Origin: Mycobacterium paraense
GTDB lineage: Bacteria > Actinomycetota > Actinomycetes > Mycobacteriales > Mycobacteriaceae
Assembly: GCF_002101815.1 (NCBI RefSeq)
Contig: NZ_LQPM01000014.1
Span: 38,120-102,119 of the forward strand
DNA: 64,000 nt
Reading direction: 5' to 3'
The translations under genes were made by a program, and so were the position numbers. A model generated the notes under the pieces. The model saw only the letters and a list, made by a program, of their open reading frames with translations, had not been told where the DNA came from and ran no database searches. Shown here piece after piece: positions 1-8,302 of the stretch; the first letter of the stretch is position 1, and each line of letters opens with the position of its first letter.

Positions 1-165
1 CCCGCTTCCACGCAGGCGTCCGGTTCCTAAGTCGCCTTCGGCGTCGTCGGCCAGGATCTCGGCCATGGCGGTCCAGTTGCGATCGTCCATCGCGCGGGCG
101 AACTGCTTCAGCGTTCGCTCGATGTCTCGTTCATCGAGCAGGGCTTGTAGTCGGTCACCGTCCAT
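1..165 (-). CDS. SnoaL/NTF2-like protein, N-terminal part (cut by window edge)
   Basis: The first 55 residues are present; the rest lies off the left edge. The start MDGDRLQALL, the segment IERTLKQFARAMDDRNW and the motif MAEILADDAEG are typical of the first helix pair of SnoaL-like cone-fold proteins, which include small isomerases, dehydratases and ligand-binding proteins. An AAGGAA ribosome site precedes the ATG at 165. It lies 54 bases downstream of the KstD-like gene on the same strand and is probably the last visible gene of that ring-degradation operon. A role in the same pathway is inferred from position only. Confidence 0.7.
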   Translation of the reverse strand, partial: MDGDRLQALLDERDIERTLKQFARAMDDRNWTAMAEILADDAEGDLGTGRLRGSG

Positions 166-219
166 GGCCCGTTCCTTCGGGAAATTGTCGGAAGCCCGCG
201 CCCGGCACCGGAAAAGGGC

Positions 220-1686
220 TCAGCCCTTGGCGGCGGAGCGGCCCGCGCGGCGGCCGTAGAAGCTGCCGTCACCGAGCGAGACGCCGCTGGCATAACCCCA
301 CGCCGCAAGTCCCGCGGTCGAACGGCCGGCCGCGAACAGCCCCGGGATGGGTTCCCCGCTGACGTGCAGGACCGCCGCGTCCAACGTGGTGGCCAAGCCA
401 CCCAAAGTGAAACCGCCGGTGTTCTCGCGCAAGTCGATGGCGCCGACCGGGGAACCGATCGGCTTGACCCACTCGGGCTTCTTGTGCAGGAGCGGGTCCT
501 CGCCGCGGGCGGCGGCCTCGTTGTAGGCGGCGACGGTGGCCTGCAACGAACCGGGCGCCAACCCCATGTCGTGCTCCAGGTCGGCCACGGTGTCGGCGAC
601 CCAGGTCGGTTGCCGCAGCATGAACTGGGGCGACCACGAGGCCAGCGCCTCCTGCTGCGCGTCGTCGTCGATGATCAGGTACGCGGTGTTGTCCTGCTGA
701 TAGAGGGTGAGCTGCCCGATCCGCCCCGGGTAGGTGTCCTCCGGGACGTAACGCTGGCCGCGGCCGTTGACCAGGATGCCCCGTACGAGTTGCTGCGGGT
801 CGATGAAGATCGCGACCTCGGTGGCGTCCATGTGGGCCAGGTCGGCGCCCAGCGCCTGCGCCATCCGGATGGCCTGCCCGTCGTGCTGCTCGATGGACGC
901 GGCGGGGCGTCCGGCGATCCGCGGCGCGTATCGCGCCACCATCGCGTCGTTGTAGGCGAAGCTGCCCGTCGCGAGCACGACGCCGGTGCGGGCCCGGACC
1001 GTCATCTCGCTGCCGTACTGGCGGGCGTGCATGCCGACGACCCTGCCGTCGGATTCGACGATCAGGCGCTGCACTCGCACGTCGTAGAGCGCCCGCGCGC
1101 CGGCCGCGGTGGCGGTCTCGACGAGCGGCTTCATCAGCATGTAGCCCGCGCTGGCCTCGCCCTGCTTCTTGTTCGACATCTGCGGGACGTGGCCGCGCGG
1201 GGCCGGCGTGGCAATCGTGTTGAACGGGTACGCGTTTTCGCCGCCGCTGTACATCAGGCCTTGGTCGCCCATCGGTTCCCAGCCCGGCTCGGAGAAGAAC
1301 TCCGCCTTGAACGGCACGCCGCAGCCGACCAGCCAGTTGAAGTGGGCGACGCTGCCGGCGCAGTAGTCGGCGATCCGGTCCTCGTCGGCGCCCGGACCCA
1401 TCGCGACATTGAGGAACGCCGCCATGTTCTCGACGGAATCGGTGAAACCACAGGCCTTTTGCAGGGGAGTGCCGCCGCCGAGATAGATGAAGCCGCCGGC
1501 CATCGCCGCCGCGCCGCCCCAGGACCCGGTGCGTTCCAGAACCAACACGTCGGCGCCGGATCGGGAGGCTTCCACCGCCGCTGCGGCGCCGGCGACCCCG
1601 TAGCCGGCTATCACGACGTCGGCCTCCTGATCCCATGACGAGATGGCGGACGCCGGGATGGGCGTCACGTCCCGCTCGGGTGTCAT
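220..1686 (-). CDS. KstD-like FAD-dependent dehydrogenase (flavoprotein of the fumarate reductase/3-ketosteroid dehydrogenase type)
   Basis: The 488-residue protein has an N-terminal ADP-binding fold (DVVIAGYGVAGAAAAVEA, about residues 22-39), then the LERTGSWGGAAAMAGG segment of the fumarate reductase/KstD flavoprotein family, and ends with GVSLGDGSFYGRRAGRSAA, usual for this family. Members dehydrogenate ketosteroids or reduce enoates using FAD; substrate cannot be told here. The ATG at 1686 was chosen because it overlaps the stop of the dioxygenase gene as ATGA, giving translational coupling; an upstream in-frame start would add 11 residues inside that gene. Its place between a hydroxylase/dioxygenase pair and a SnoaL gene supports a ring-oxidation role. 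Confidence 0.85.
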   Translation of the reverse strand: MTPERDVTPIPASAISSWDQEADVVIAGYGVAGAAAAVEASRSGADVLVLERTGSWGGAAAMAGGFIYLGGGTPLQKACGFTDSVENMAAFLNVAMGPGADEDRIADYCAGSVAHFNWLVGCGVPFKAEFFSEPGWEPMGDQGLMYSGGENAYPFNTIATPAPRGHVPQMSNKKQGEASAGYMLMKPLVETATAAGARALYDVRVQRLIVESDGRVVGMHARQYGSEMTVRARTGVVLATGSFAYNDAMVARYAPRIAGRPAASIEQHDGQAIRMAQALGADLAHMDATEVAIFIDPQQLVRGILVNGRGQRYVPEDTYPGRIGQLTLYQQDNTAYLIIDDDAQQEALASWSPQFMLRQPTWVADTVADLEHDMGLAPGSLQATVAAYNEAAARGEDPLLHKKPEWVKPIGSPVGAIDLRENTGGFTLGGLATTLDAAVLHVSGEPIPGLFAAGRSTAGLAAWGYASGVSLGDGSFYGRRAGRSAAKG

Positions 1687-2591
1687 GGCTTCATCGCGGC
1701 AGGCATGTCGCCGGTCCACTGGTGGCCCCAGTAGCTGTCGGCGGTGATTTCCTCGGCGGTGTAATAGGTTTCGTCGACGCGCATGCCGTCGGTGCCGAAC
1801 TCGATGTCCCAGTCGCCGGGGGCGCGGACGTAGAACGACACCATCTTGTCGTTGGTGTGGCGCCCCAGGGTGGACGACAGCTGGAAGCCCTCGGCGTTGA
1901 CGCGGTCCAGGGCCTGCCCCACCGCATCGAGGCTGTCGACCTCCACCATGATGTGGACCAGCCGCGGGTCGCGCTGATGCATCGCGGGGACGATCGCCAT
2001 GCTGTGGTGGCGTTCGTTGATGCCGAGGAAACGAACCCGGATCGGGCCGAACTCCTTGGGCAGCGGCACCCGGAACGCGCCGCGGGAACGGAACCCCAAC
2101 ACCTCGGTGTAGAAGTCGAACAGGCCGTTCGGATCCATCGCGGGCACCACGACATGGCCCAGGCCCTGGTCGCCGGTGACGAACCTCGCGCCGAACGGCG
2201 TGATCACCGGGCTGTGGTCGAGCACCGCGCTGTGGAACACCTCGACCGTCGTGCCGGCCGGGTCGTCGAAGGTGATCACCTCTTCCACCCGGCGGGTCTC
2301 GGCGTCCTCGGTGGACAGCTGCTTGAACGGCACGCCGGCCCCGTCGAGTGTCGCTTTGACGCGTTGCAGGGCCGGGCGGTCGCGGACCTCCCAGCCGATG
2401 GTGAGCACCCGGTCGGTCTCGCCGGGAACGACGATGAGCCGGGCCGCGCGCTCGTCCATCCGCAGGTACAGCGCCGACGGGTCGGGTCCCTTGCCCTCCG
2501 CGAAACCCAGGACGCCGAAGGCGAACTGGCGCCAGCGCTCGATGTCGTTGGTCGAAATGGTGATGTAGCCAAGGCTTTTCAGGTCGGTCAT
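1683..2591 (-). CDS. Two-domain extradiol ring-cleavage dioxygenase (HsaC/BphC-like, VOC superfamily)
   Basis: 302 residues with two vicinal-oxygen-chelate modules, the usual length for type I extradiol dioxygenases. The iron ligands of the family are all recognisable in the second half: His146 in GLGHVVV, His213 in RLVHIMVEV and Glu264 in WDIEFGTDG. The second-sphere His245 in LGRHTNDK is present too. The enzyme should cleave a catechol next to its hydroxyls using Fe(II) and O2. The AGGAG ribosome site overlaps the TAG stop of the HsaA-like gene, 8 bases upstream, and the stop overlaps the start of the KstD-like gene, so the three are one operon. HsaC in M. tuberculosis acts on a seco-steroid; the substrate here is not known. 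Confidence 0.93.
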   Translation of the reverse strand: MTDLKSLGYITISTNDIERWRQFAFGVLGFAEGKGPDPSALYLRMDERAARLIVVPGETDRVLTIGWEVRDRPALQRVKATLDGAGVPFKQLSTEDAETRRVEEVITFDDPAGTTVEVFHSAVLDHSPVITPFGARFVTGDQGLGHVVVPAMDPNGLFDFYTEVLGFRSRGAFRVPLPKEFGPIRVRFLGINERHHSMAIVPAMHQRDPRLVHIMVEVDSLDAVGQALDRVNAEGFQLSSTLGRHTNDKMVSFYVRAPGDWDIEFGTDGMRVDETYYTAEEITADSYWGHQWTGDMPAAMKP

Positions 2592-2599
2592 GGCTACTC

Positions 2600-3784
2600 C
2601 TAGATCAGGGCCCGCAGCGGACCCTCGGGCGGATCGATGCCCAGGGAACTGAGCGCCGACGCGTGGTAGGTGGTGCCGGGCACGTGAATGGCATGCAGAT
2701 GGCCGACGTGCACATCGCGCCAGTAGCGCTGCAGCGGCTTGTCCATTCGCGCCGCGTTGCCGCCCGAGCGGGCGAAGATCTCGTCGACCGCCGCGACCGC
2801 GCGCCACACCGCGCGAACCTGCGTGCGGCGGCCCGCCGCGCGGTCGGCGAAGGACACCTCCTTGCCGGCCGCGACCATGTCGTAGATGCGATCGGCGTTG
2901 GCCAGCAGCTCCTGGCGGGCCGCGTTGATGTCGGCCGCGGCCTCGCCGATGGCGTGCATGACGTAGGGGTCGTCCTTGATCGCGGTACCGGTGGCGCCGA
3001 CGCGCTCGCGCTGGTAGTCGAGGTGCGCGGCGAGCGCCCCCTCGGCGATGCCGATGGTGGCCGCCGAAATGCCCAGCGGGAACATCGTCGACCACGGCAT
3101 CAGGTACAGCGGCTCCGTCATGCCGGCCTCGCGCTGGGCGGTGCCGTCCATCACCTTCGTCGCGTCCATGGTCCGGTAGGCCGGCACGAACGCGTCCTTG
3201 ACGATGACGTCCTTGGAGCCGGTGCCGCGCAGCCCCACCACATTCCACGAGTCCTCGACGATCTCGTAGTCCTTGCGCGGCAGGATCATGTGCAGCATCT
3301 GCGGCGGCATGATCGGGATGCCTTTGTCGTCGCCGAGCATCGCGCCCAGGATGATCCAGTCGCAGTGGTCGGTGCCGGAGCTGAACTGCCAGCGGCCGTT
3401 GAAGATGTAGCCCCCGTCGACGGGCTTGGCCACGCCCTGGGGTGCGTACGGCGACGCCATCCAGGTGTCGACGTCGTCGGCCCAGATCTCGGCGGCCACC
3501 TTCGGGTCCGCGTAGGCCAATTGGTAGGGGTGCACGCCGACCACCCCGACGATCCAGCCGGCCGCCGGGTCCAGCGCCGCCGTGGCCATGGTCGTTTCGG
3601 CGAACTCGCGGGGGTGCACCTCGAACCCCTGGTACTGCTTGGTCTGCAGCATCCGGATCAGGCCGGCGCCCTTCATCAGCTTGACGCTGTCGTCGGTGAG
3701 CCGGCCGATCCTTTCGGCCTCGGCGGCCTGGTCACGCAGCTGGTCGGCCATGGCCACGACCCGATCGAGTACCCGCTCGGTCAT
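2600..3784 (-). CDS. HsaA-like flavin-dependent monooxygenase, oxygenase component (acyl-CoA dehydrogenase fold)
   Basis: 394 residues, the length of HsaA and of other group D flavin monooxygenases. The protein matches HsaA in landmarks such as AAGWIVGVVGVHPYQLA, FNGRWQFSSGTDHCDWIILG, VGLRGTGSKDV and the C-terminal PLQRYWRDVHVGHLHA. These enzymes hydroxylate a phenol ortho to its hydroxyl with FADH2 or FMNH2 supplied by a separate reductase (HsaB), for which I see no gene in this window. The product would be a catechol for the dioxygenase encoded next. An AAGGACG ribosome site precedes the ATG. It is the first gene of a leftward operon and diverges from the Baeyer-Villiger monooxygenase. Confidence 0.92.
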   Translation of the reverse strand: MTERVLDRVVAMADQLRDQAAEAERIGRLTDDSVKLMKGAGLIRMLQTKQYQGFEVHPREFAETTMATAALDPAAGWIVGVVGVHPYQLAYADPKVAAEIWADDVDTWMASPYAPQGVAKPVDGGYIFNGRWQFSSGTDHCDWIILGAMLGDDKGIPIMPPQMLHMILPRKDYEIVEDSWNVVGLRGTGSKDVIVKDAFVPAYRTMDATKVMDGTAQREAGMTEPLYLMPWSTMFPLGISAATIGIAEGALAAHLDYQRERVGATGTAIKDDPYVMHAIGEAAADINAARQELLANADRIYDMVAAGKEVSFADRAAGRRTQVRAVWRAVAAVDEIFARSGGNAARMDKPLQRYWRDVHVGHLHAIHVPGTTYHASALSSLGIDPPEGPLRALI

Positions 3785-3979
3785 TTTGTTCGTCCTTACG
3801 TGTGGGGGCTTAGTAATGGTCTACCGCAGTCGGCGCCAAAGTCGAAGGCGTTCCCGATGAGCGGACGCAAATGCGGCCGGAACTCGATGTGCGGATGATG
3901 GCCGGGAAAGTCGACCGGAGCGTCCGGTGACCGGGAACCCGGCCGGCGACCGGCGCGGCGAGCCCTACCGTCGTTGCTT
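3785..3979. promoter_or_regulatory. Divergent promoter region between two catabolic operons
   Basis: This 195-base spacer must carry the promoters of both the leftward hydroxylase operon and the rightward monooxygenase operon. It contains a small perfect inverted repeat, ACCGGA/TCCGGT at 3914-3928, followed directly by CCGGG/CCCGG at 3931-3942; in DNA this GC-rich such repeats can be chance. I looked for a KstR-like palindrome (AACnnGTT core) and for a KstR2-like CAAGnnCTTG and saw neither. No coding potential is evident. Confidence 0.45.
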
Positions 3980-5596
3980 GTGAGCAACGCCGACGCGCAA
4001 CCCGTGGACGTCGTAGTGGTCGGCGCCGGGTTCGCCGGTCTGTACGCCCTCTACAAGCTGCGCGACCAGGGGCTGTCGGTGCGGGTGCTCGAGGCGGCGC
4101 CCGAGCTGGGCGGCACGTGGTACCACAACCGCTATCCCGGTGCGCGCTGCGACGTCGAGAGCGTCGACTACTGCTACTCCTTTTCCGAAGAGCTGCAGCG
4201 CGAGTGGACCTGGACCGAGAAGTACGCCACGCAGGCCGAGATCCTCGCGTACCTGAACTGGGTCGCCGACGAACTCGACCTGCGCCGCGACATCGCGTTC
4301 GACACTCGCGTCGTGTCCGCCACGCTCGACGAGACGACGCTGCGCTGGACGGTCGGCACCGACGGCGGCCAGGTGTTCTCGGCGCGGTTCTGCCTCATGG
4401 CAACGGGCCCGCTGTCGGCCGCCCTGACCCCCGACTTCGCCGGGCTCGATTCGTTCGCGGGCGAGATCTACCACACCGCCGCGTGGCCGCACGAGCACGT
4501 CGATTTCACCGGCAAGCGGGTGGCGGTGATCGGCACCGGATCCTCCGGCATCCAATCGATTCCGATCATCGCCGAGCGGGCCGCGCATCTCTACGTCTTC
4601 CAGCGCACCCCCAACTACAGCGTGCCGGCGGGTAACAAGCCGTTGTCTGCCGCGGAACTCGGCGAGATCAAGGCCGGCTACGCGGAGCGGCGCCGGGCGT
4701 CCTGGCGCAGCGGCGGCGGTTCACCGCACGTCACCGCGCCGAAGCCGACGCTGGATTTCACCCCGGAGGAGCGCCGCGCGGCCTTCGAGACGCGATGGCG
4801 GCTGGGCGGCGTGCTGTTCTCCAAAACCTTTCCCGACCAGATGACGGACCCGGCGGCCAACGAGGAGGCGCGCAGGTTCTATGAAGAGAAGGTCCGGGCC
4901 GTCATCGACGACCCGCGCCTGGCCGACCTGCTGATCCCCAACGATCACCCGATCGGGACCAAGCGGATCTGCACCGACAGCAACTACTTCCAGACGTACA
5001 ACCGGCCCAACGTCTCGCTGATCAGCGTGCGCGCCACGCCGATCGTCTCCGTCGACGCGACCGGGATCAACACCACCGACGCGCACTATGACCTCGACAT
5101 GATCGTATTGGCAACGGGTTTCGACGCGCTGACCGGCGCGCTCGCCAAGATCGACATCATCGGCCGCGGCGGTGTGCGATTGCGCGACGACTGGAGGCAC
5201 GGGCCACGCACCTACCTGGGCCTGGGCGTCGACGGGTTCCCGAATCTCTTCCTCATTTCGGGCCCCGGGGCACCGGCGGTGCTGGCCAACATGGTCCTGC
5301 ACGCGGAGGCGCAGGTGAACTGGATCGCCCAGGCCATCGAATACCTCGACCACCACGGCCACACAGCGATCGAAGCGACCCGCGACGCCGTCGACGGCTG
5401 GGGAGCCGAATGCGCCCGGCTGGCCGAGGCCACCTTGTTCACCAAGGCGAACTCCTGGTACATGGGCGCCAACGTGCCCGGAAAGCCAAGGGGCTTCATG
5501 CTGTTCATCGGCGGGTTCGCGACCTACAACGACGTCTGCGCCGAGGTCGCCGATGCCGGGTACAAGGGCTTCGAACTGGTCAAGATTCCCTCATGA
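3980..5596 (+). CDS. Flavin-containing Baeyer-Villiger monooxygenase
   Basis: 538 residues from the GTG at 3980; a TTG two codons earlier is also open. Two Rossmann motifs are clear: VVVVGAGFAGLYAL near residue 11 and VAVIGTGSSGIQ near 181. Between them is the full Baeyer-Villiger fingerprint FAGEIYHTAAWP (residues 159-170, His165 intact), and HPIGTKRICTD carries the conserved active-site Arg. Such enzymes insert oxygen next to a ketone, turning ketones into esters or lactones with NADPH, FAD and O2. It begins the rightward operon and its stop overlaps the next start. It is clearly paralogous to the monooxygenase at 28307. Confidence 0.95.
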   Translation: MSNADAQPVDVVVVGAGFAGLYALYKLRDQGLSVRVLEAAPELGGTWYHNRYPGARCDVESVDYCYSFSEELQREWTWTEKYATQAEILAYLNWVADELDLRRDIAFDTRVVSATLDETTLRWTVGTDGGQVFSARFCLMATGPLSAALTPDFAGLDSFAGEIYHTAAWPHEHVDFTGKRVAVIGTGSSGIQSIPIIAERAAHLYVFQRTPNYSVPAGNKPLSAAELGEIKAGYAERRRASWRSGGGSPHVTAPKPTLDFTPEERRAAFETRWRLGGVLFSKTFPDQMTDPAANEEARRFYEEKVRAVIDDPRLADLLIPNDHPIGTKRICTDSNYFQTYNRPNVSLISVRATPIVSVDATGINTTDAHYDLDMIVLATGFDALTGALAKIDIIGRGGVRLRDDWRHGPRTYLGLGVDGFPNLFLISGPGAPAVLANMVLHAEAQVNWIAQAIEYLDHHGHTAIEATRDAVDGWGAECARLAEATLFTKANSWYMGANVPGKPRGFMLFIGGFATYNDVCAEVADAGYKGFELVKIPS

Positions 5597-6396
5597 CGGG
5601 ATTGCTCGGCAAGGTCGTGGTGGTGACCGGGGCTGCCCGCGGCACCGGACGGGTGCACTGTCAGCGATTCGCCGACGAGGGCGCCGACGTCATCGCGCTC
5701 GACGCCCCGGCCCTCGGCGCCGAATTACGCGATCTCTCAACGGAAGTCGAAAAAAGGGGCCGGCGTTGCGTGGCGCGCCTGGCTGACGTCAGCGACCTGG
5801 CGGCGCTGACGGCCGCGATCGACGACGGTGTCGCCGAGCTGGGGCGCCTCGACGTCGTCGTCGCCAACGCGGGAATCCACCTCCCGGGTGCGCCCTGCTG
5901 GGAACTCGACCCGGCGGACTGGCAGCGGACGCTCGACATCAACCTGACCGGGGTCTGGCACACGGTCAAAGCGGCCGTGCCGCACATCGGGGAGCGGGGC
6001 GGATCCGTCGTTATCATCAGCTCCACGAACGGTATTCGTGGCACCGCCAATACCGCTCATTACACGGCCAGCAAGCATGCCGTGGTGGGGCTGGCGCGCA
6101 CCCTCGCCAACGAGCTGGGGCCGCGCGGCATTCGGGTCAACACGGTCCATCCCGGCGCCGTCGCGACCCCGATGGTGCTCAACGAGCAGACGTTCCGGCG
6201 CCTGCGCCCCGACCTGGACAACCCGACGGCCGCCGACGCCGCCGAGGTGCTCCGGGCGCGCAACCTGCTGCCGGTGCCGTGGGTGGAGCCCGTCGACGTG
6301 GCCAACGCCGTCGTCTTCCTCGCCTCCGACCAGGGTCGCTACATCACCGGCACGCAACTCGTCGTCGACGCCGGCCTCACCCAGAAGACGACATGA
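5593..6396 (+). CDS. SDR oxidoreductase, mycofactocin-coupled type
   Basis: 267 residues with the classical SDR landmarks: VVVTGAARGTGRVHC for the dinucleotide, VVANAGIH, the catalytic YTASK, and NTVHPGAVATPM. The C-terminal part (LLPVPWVEPVDVANAVVFLASDQGRYITG) and the insertion after the PxxVxTPM motif resemble the subfamily whose NAD is not exchangeable and whose electrons go to mycofactocin. It would oxidise an alcohol or reduce a ketone made by the pathway. ATGA overlaps join it to the monooxygenase before it and to the second SDR after it. The subfamily assignment is by resemblance. Confidence 0.88.
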   Translation: MTGLLGKVVVVTGAARGTGRVHCQRFADEGADVIALDAPALGAELRDLSTEVEKRGRRCVARLADVSDLAALTAAIDDGVAELGRLDVVVANAGIHLPGAPCWELDPADWQRTLDINLTGVWHTVKAAVPHIGERGGSVVIISSTNGIRGTANTAHYTASKHAVVGLARTLANELGPRGIRVNTVHPGAVATPMVLNEQTFRRLRPDLDNPTAADAAEVLRARNLLPVPWVEPVDVANAVVFLASDQGRYITGTQLVVDAGLTQKTT

Positions 6397-7226
6397 GCGG
6401 GCGGCTAACCGGGAAAGTCGCCCTCATCACCGGCGCGGCGCGGGGCATCGGGCGTGCGCAGGCCGTGCGCTTCGCGCAGGAGGGCGCCGACATCGTGGCG
6501 TTGGACGTGTGCGGCCCGGTCGACACCGTGGTGATCCCGCACAGCGCGCCGGCCGACCTCGACCGGACGGCGGCGTTGGTCGCCGACGCCGGCGCCCGGG
6601 TGCACACCGAGATCGTGGACGTGCGCGATCTCGCCGGCGTGCAGGCCGCGACCGACCGTGGCGTCGAGCGTTTCGGGGGACTGGACGTCGTTTGCGCAAC
6701 CGCCGGAATCACCTCGCGCGGATCGGCGCTCGAGCTCGATGAAGACGCCTGGCGCACGATGTTGGAGGTGAACCTCACCGGCGTGTGGCACACCTGTCGC
6801 GCCGCGGCGCCACACCTGATCGCCCGGGGTGGCGGTGCGATGGTGCTGACGAATTCCATTGCGGGACTGCGCGGGCTGGTCGGCGTCGCGCATTACACGG
6901 CCGCCAAGCACGGCGTGCTCGGCCTGATGCGCAGCCTTGCCAACGAGCTTGCGCCACACAAGGTCCGGGTGAACTGTGTGCATCCGACCAACGTGGACAC
7001 CCCGATGATCCAGAATGACGCGGTGCGCAGCGCGTTCCGTCCTGACCTGAATCGGACGCCGACTCGCGCCGAATTCGCCGAGGCGGCCCGCACCATGAAC
7101 ATGCTTGCCGTGCCGTGGATCGAGGCGGTGGACGTGGCCAACGCCGCGCTGTTTCTCGCCTCCGATGAAGCGCGGTACATCACCGCGGTGGCGTTGCCCG
7201 TCGACGCCGGCGCAACCCAACGTTGA
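6393..7226 (+). CDS. SDR oxidoreductase, mycofactocin-coupled type
   Basis: 277 residues. It starts GKVALITGAARGIGRAQAVRFAQEGADIVALDVCGPVDTV; the VDVCGP stretch and long loop after strand two are typical of mycofactocin-associated SDRs. The active site is Ser in TNSIAG plus HYTAAKHG, and the C-terminus has VPWIEAVDVANAALFLASDEARYIT. It is closer to the SDR at 54172 than to its immediate neighbour at 5593, suggesting that the adjacent pair are not a recent tandem copy. It lies in the Baeyer-Villiger operon and is joined by ATGA to the gene before; a GAGGAGGCGG ribosome site for the next gene follows its stop. Confidence 0.88.
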   Translation: MSGRLTGKVALITGAARGIGRAQAVRFAQEGADIVALDVCGPVDTVVIPHSAPADLDRTAALVADAGARVHTEIVDVRDLAGVQAATDRGVERFGGLDVVCATAGITSRGSALELDEDAWRTMLEVNLTGVWHTCRAAAPHLIARGGGAMVLTNSIAGLRGLVGVAHYTAAKHGVLGLMRSLANELAPHKVRVNCVHPTNVDTPMIQNDAVRSAFRPDLNRTPTRAEFAEAARTMNMLAVPWIEAVDVANAALFLASDEARYITAVALPVDAGATQR

Positions 7227-7239
7227 GGAGGCGGCGGGC

Positions 7240-7854
7240 ATGACTGACCGCAACGGCGACTCGGATCCGTACCAGTCGCTCGCCGAATCGGTGCGCCGGC
7301 TCATCGACGTCACCATCCGCACGGAGGCGGGGGCGGCCGCCGTCGCGGCGGCCAAGGCGAACGTGGATCGCGCGGTCGAGGAGCTGAGCGCAGACCTCAT
7401 GCCGGGCTCGTTTGGTGTCCGCACGATCGTCGACGAGCAACCGCCGGCGTCGGGCAACGTGCTGATCGGCGTTCGAAACCCGGTCGCGCCCCCACTCGTC
7501 ATCCGGCGCGGCGCCGACGGCGCCGTCTTCACCGAGGTCACGCTCGGTGCCGCCTACGAGGGGCCGCCCGGACACGTCCACGGCGGTGTGTGCGCCCTGA
7601 TCCTCGATCACGTCCTCGGCGCAACGGCCCACCAGCCGGGGCGTCCCGCTTACACCGGCACCCTCACCCTCCGCTACCTCCGCGGAACGCCGCTCGGCCC
7701 GGTGCGCGTCGAGGCACACGTCGACCGCATCGACGGCCTGAAGACCTTCGCAAGAGGCCACATCGCCGACAGCGGCGGGATTACGGTGACGGCCGAAGGC
7801 GTGTTCATCTTTCCGAAGGCAGCGAAGGAGCGCGACGATGACCGAACTCGATGA
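7240..7854 (+). CDS. PaaI-type hotdog acyl-CoA thioesterase
   Basis: 204 residues. The N-terminal 60 or so residues are a helical extension (SLAESVRRLIDVTIRTEAG) and the rest is a 4HBT hotdog domain with GPPGHVHGGVCALILDHVLGATA followed by YTGTLTLRYLRGTPLG. This matches PaaI-like thioesterases that hydrolyse acyl- or aryl-acyl-CoA thioesters. A strong GAGGAG precedes the ATG at 7240. In this operon it could release a CoA-bound degradation product. It overlaps the next gene by 17 bases. Confidence 0.85.
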   Translation: MTDRNGDSDPYQSLAESVRRLIDVTIRTEAGAAAVAAAKANVDRAVEELSADLMPGSFGVRTIVDEQPPASGNVLIGVRNPVAPPLVIRRGADGAVFTEVTLGAAYEGPPGHVHGGVCALILDHVLGATAHQPGRPAYTGTLTLRYLRGTPLGPVRVEAHVDRIDGLKTFARGHIADSGGITVTAEGVFIFPKAAKERDDDRTR

Positions 7855-8302
7855 ACTGGCGGCCCGGCTGCGCCGGCTCGAGGACGACCGCGACATCCGG
7901 CAGTTGATCGCTTCGTACGGCCCGGCGGTGGACGCCGGGGACGCCGACGCTGCGGCGCTCCTATGGGCGTCCGACGGGGTCTACGACGTCGACGGGTGGC
8001 GCATGAACAGCCGGGCCGACGTCCACGCCATGATCGCCTCGGACGCCCACCAGAAGCTGGTGGCGAAGGGGTGCTGCCACTTCCTGGGCCCCTGCGTCGT
8101 CACCCTCGCCGGTGACGAGGCGGTGGCCGTTTGCGAATCCCTCGTCCTTGTCCGCGACGGCGACGGCTATCGCGTGTGGCGGGCCACCGCCCACCATTTC
8201 GCGCTGAAACGGATCGACGATCGCTGGCAGATCGCCACCCGCACCAGCCGGGTCCTCGACGGCAACCCCGACGCGCATGCGCTTTTGACGAAGGGCCTCT
8301 AG
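7838..8302 (+). CDS. SnoaL-like (NTF2-fold) protein
   Basis: 154 residues with the usual beginning RLRRLEDDRDIRQLIASYGPAVDAGD and the ending WRATAHHFALKRIDDRWQIATRTSRVLDGN, typical of SnoaL-like domains found with aromatic and steroid catabolism genes. The family includes isomerases, dehydratases and binding proteins, so the reaction cannot be given. It is the last gene of the rightward operon. Its TAG stop lies inside a CTAG shared with the stop of the convergent C-C hydrolase gene, leaving no space for a conventional terminator. Confidence 0.8.
   Translation: MTELDELAARLRRLEDDRDIRQLIASYGPAVDAGDADAAALLWASDGVYDVDGWRMNSRADVHAMIASDAHQKLVAKGCCHFLGPCVVTLAGDEAVAVCESLVLVRDGDGYRVWRATAHHFALKRIDDRWQIATRTSRVLDGNPDAHALLTKGL

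Noticed and set aside
3785..3979. KstR or KstR2 operator for the ring-degradation operons
   Set aside because: No AACnnGTT or CAAGnnCTTG palindrome was found by eye; only GC-rich repeats of doubtful meaning are present.
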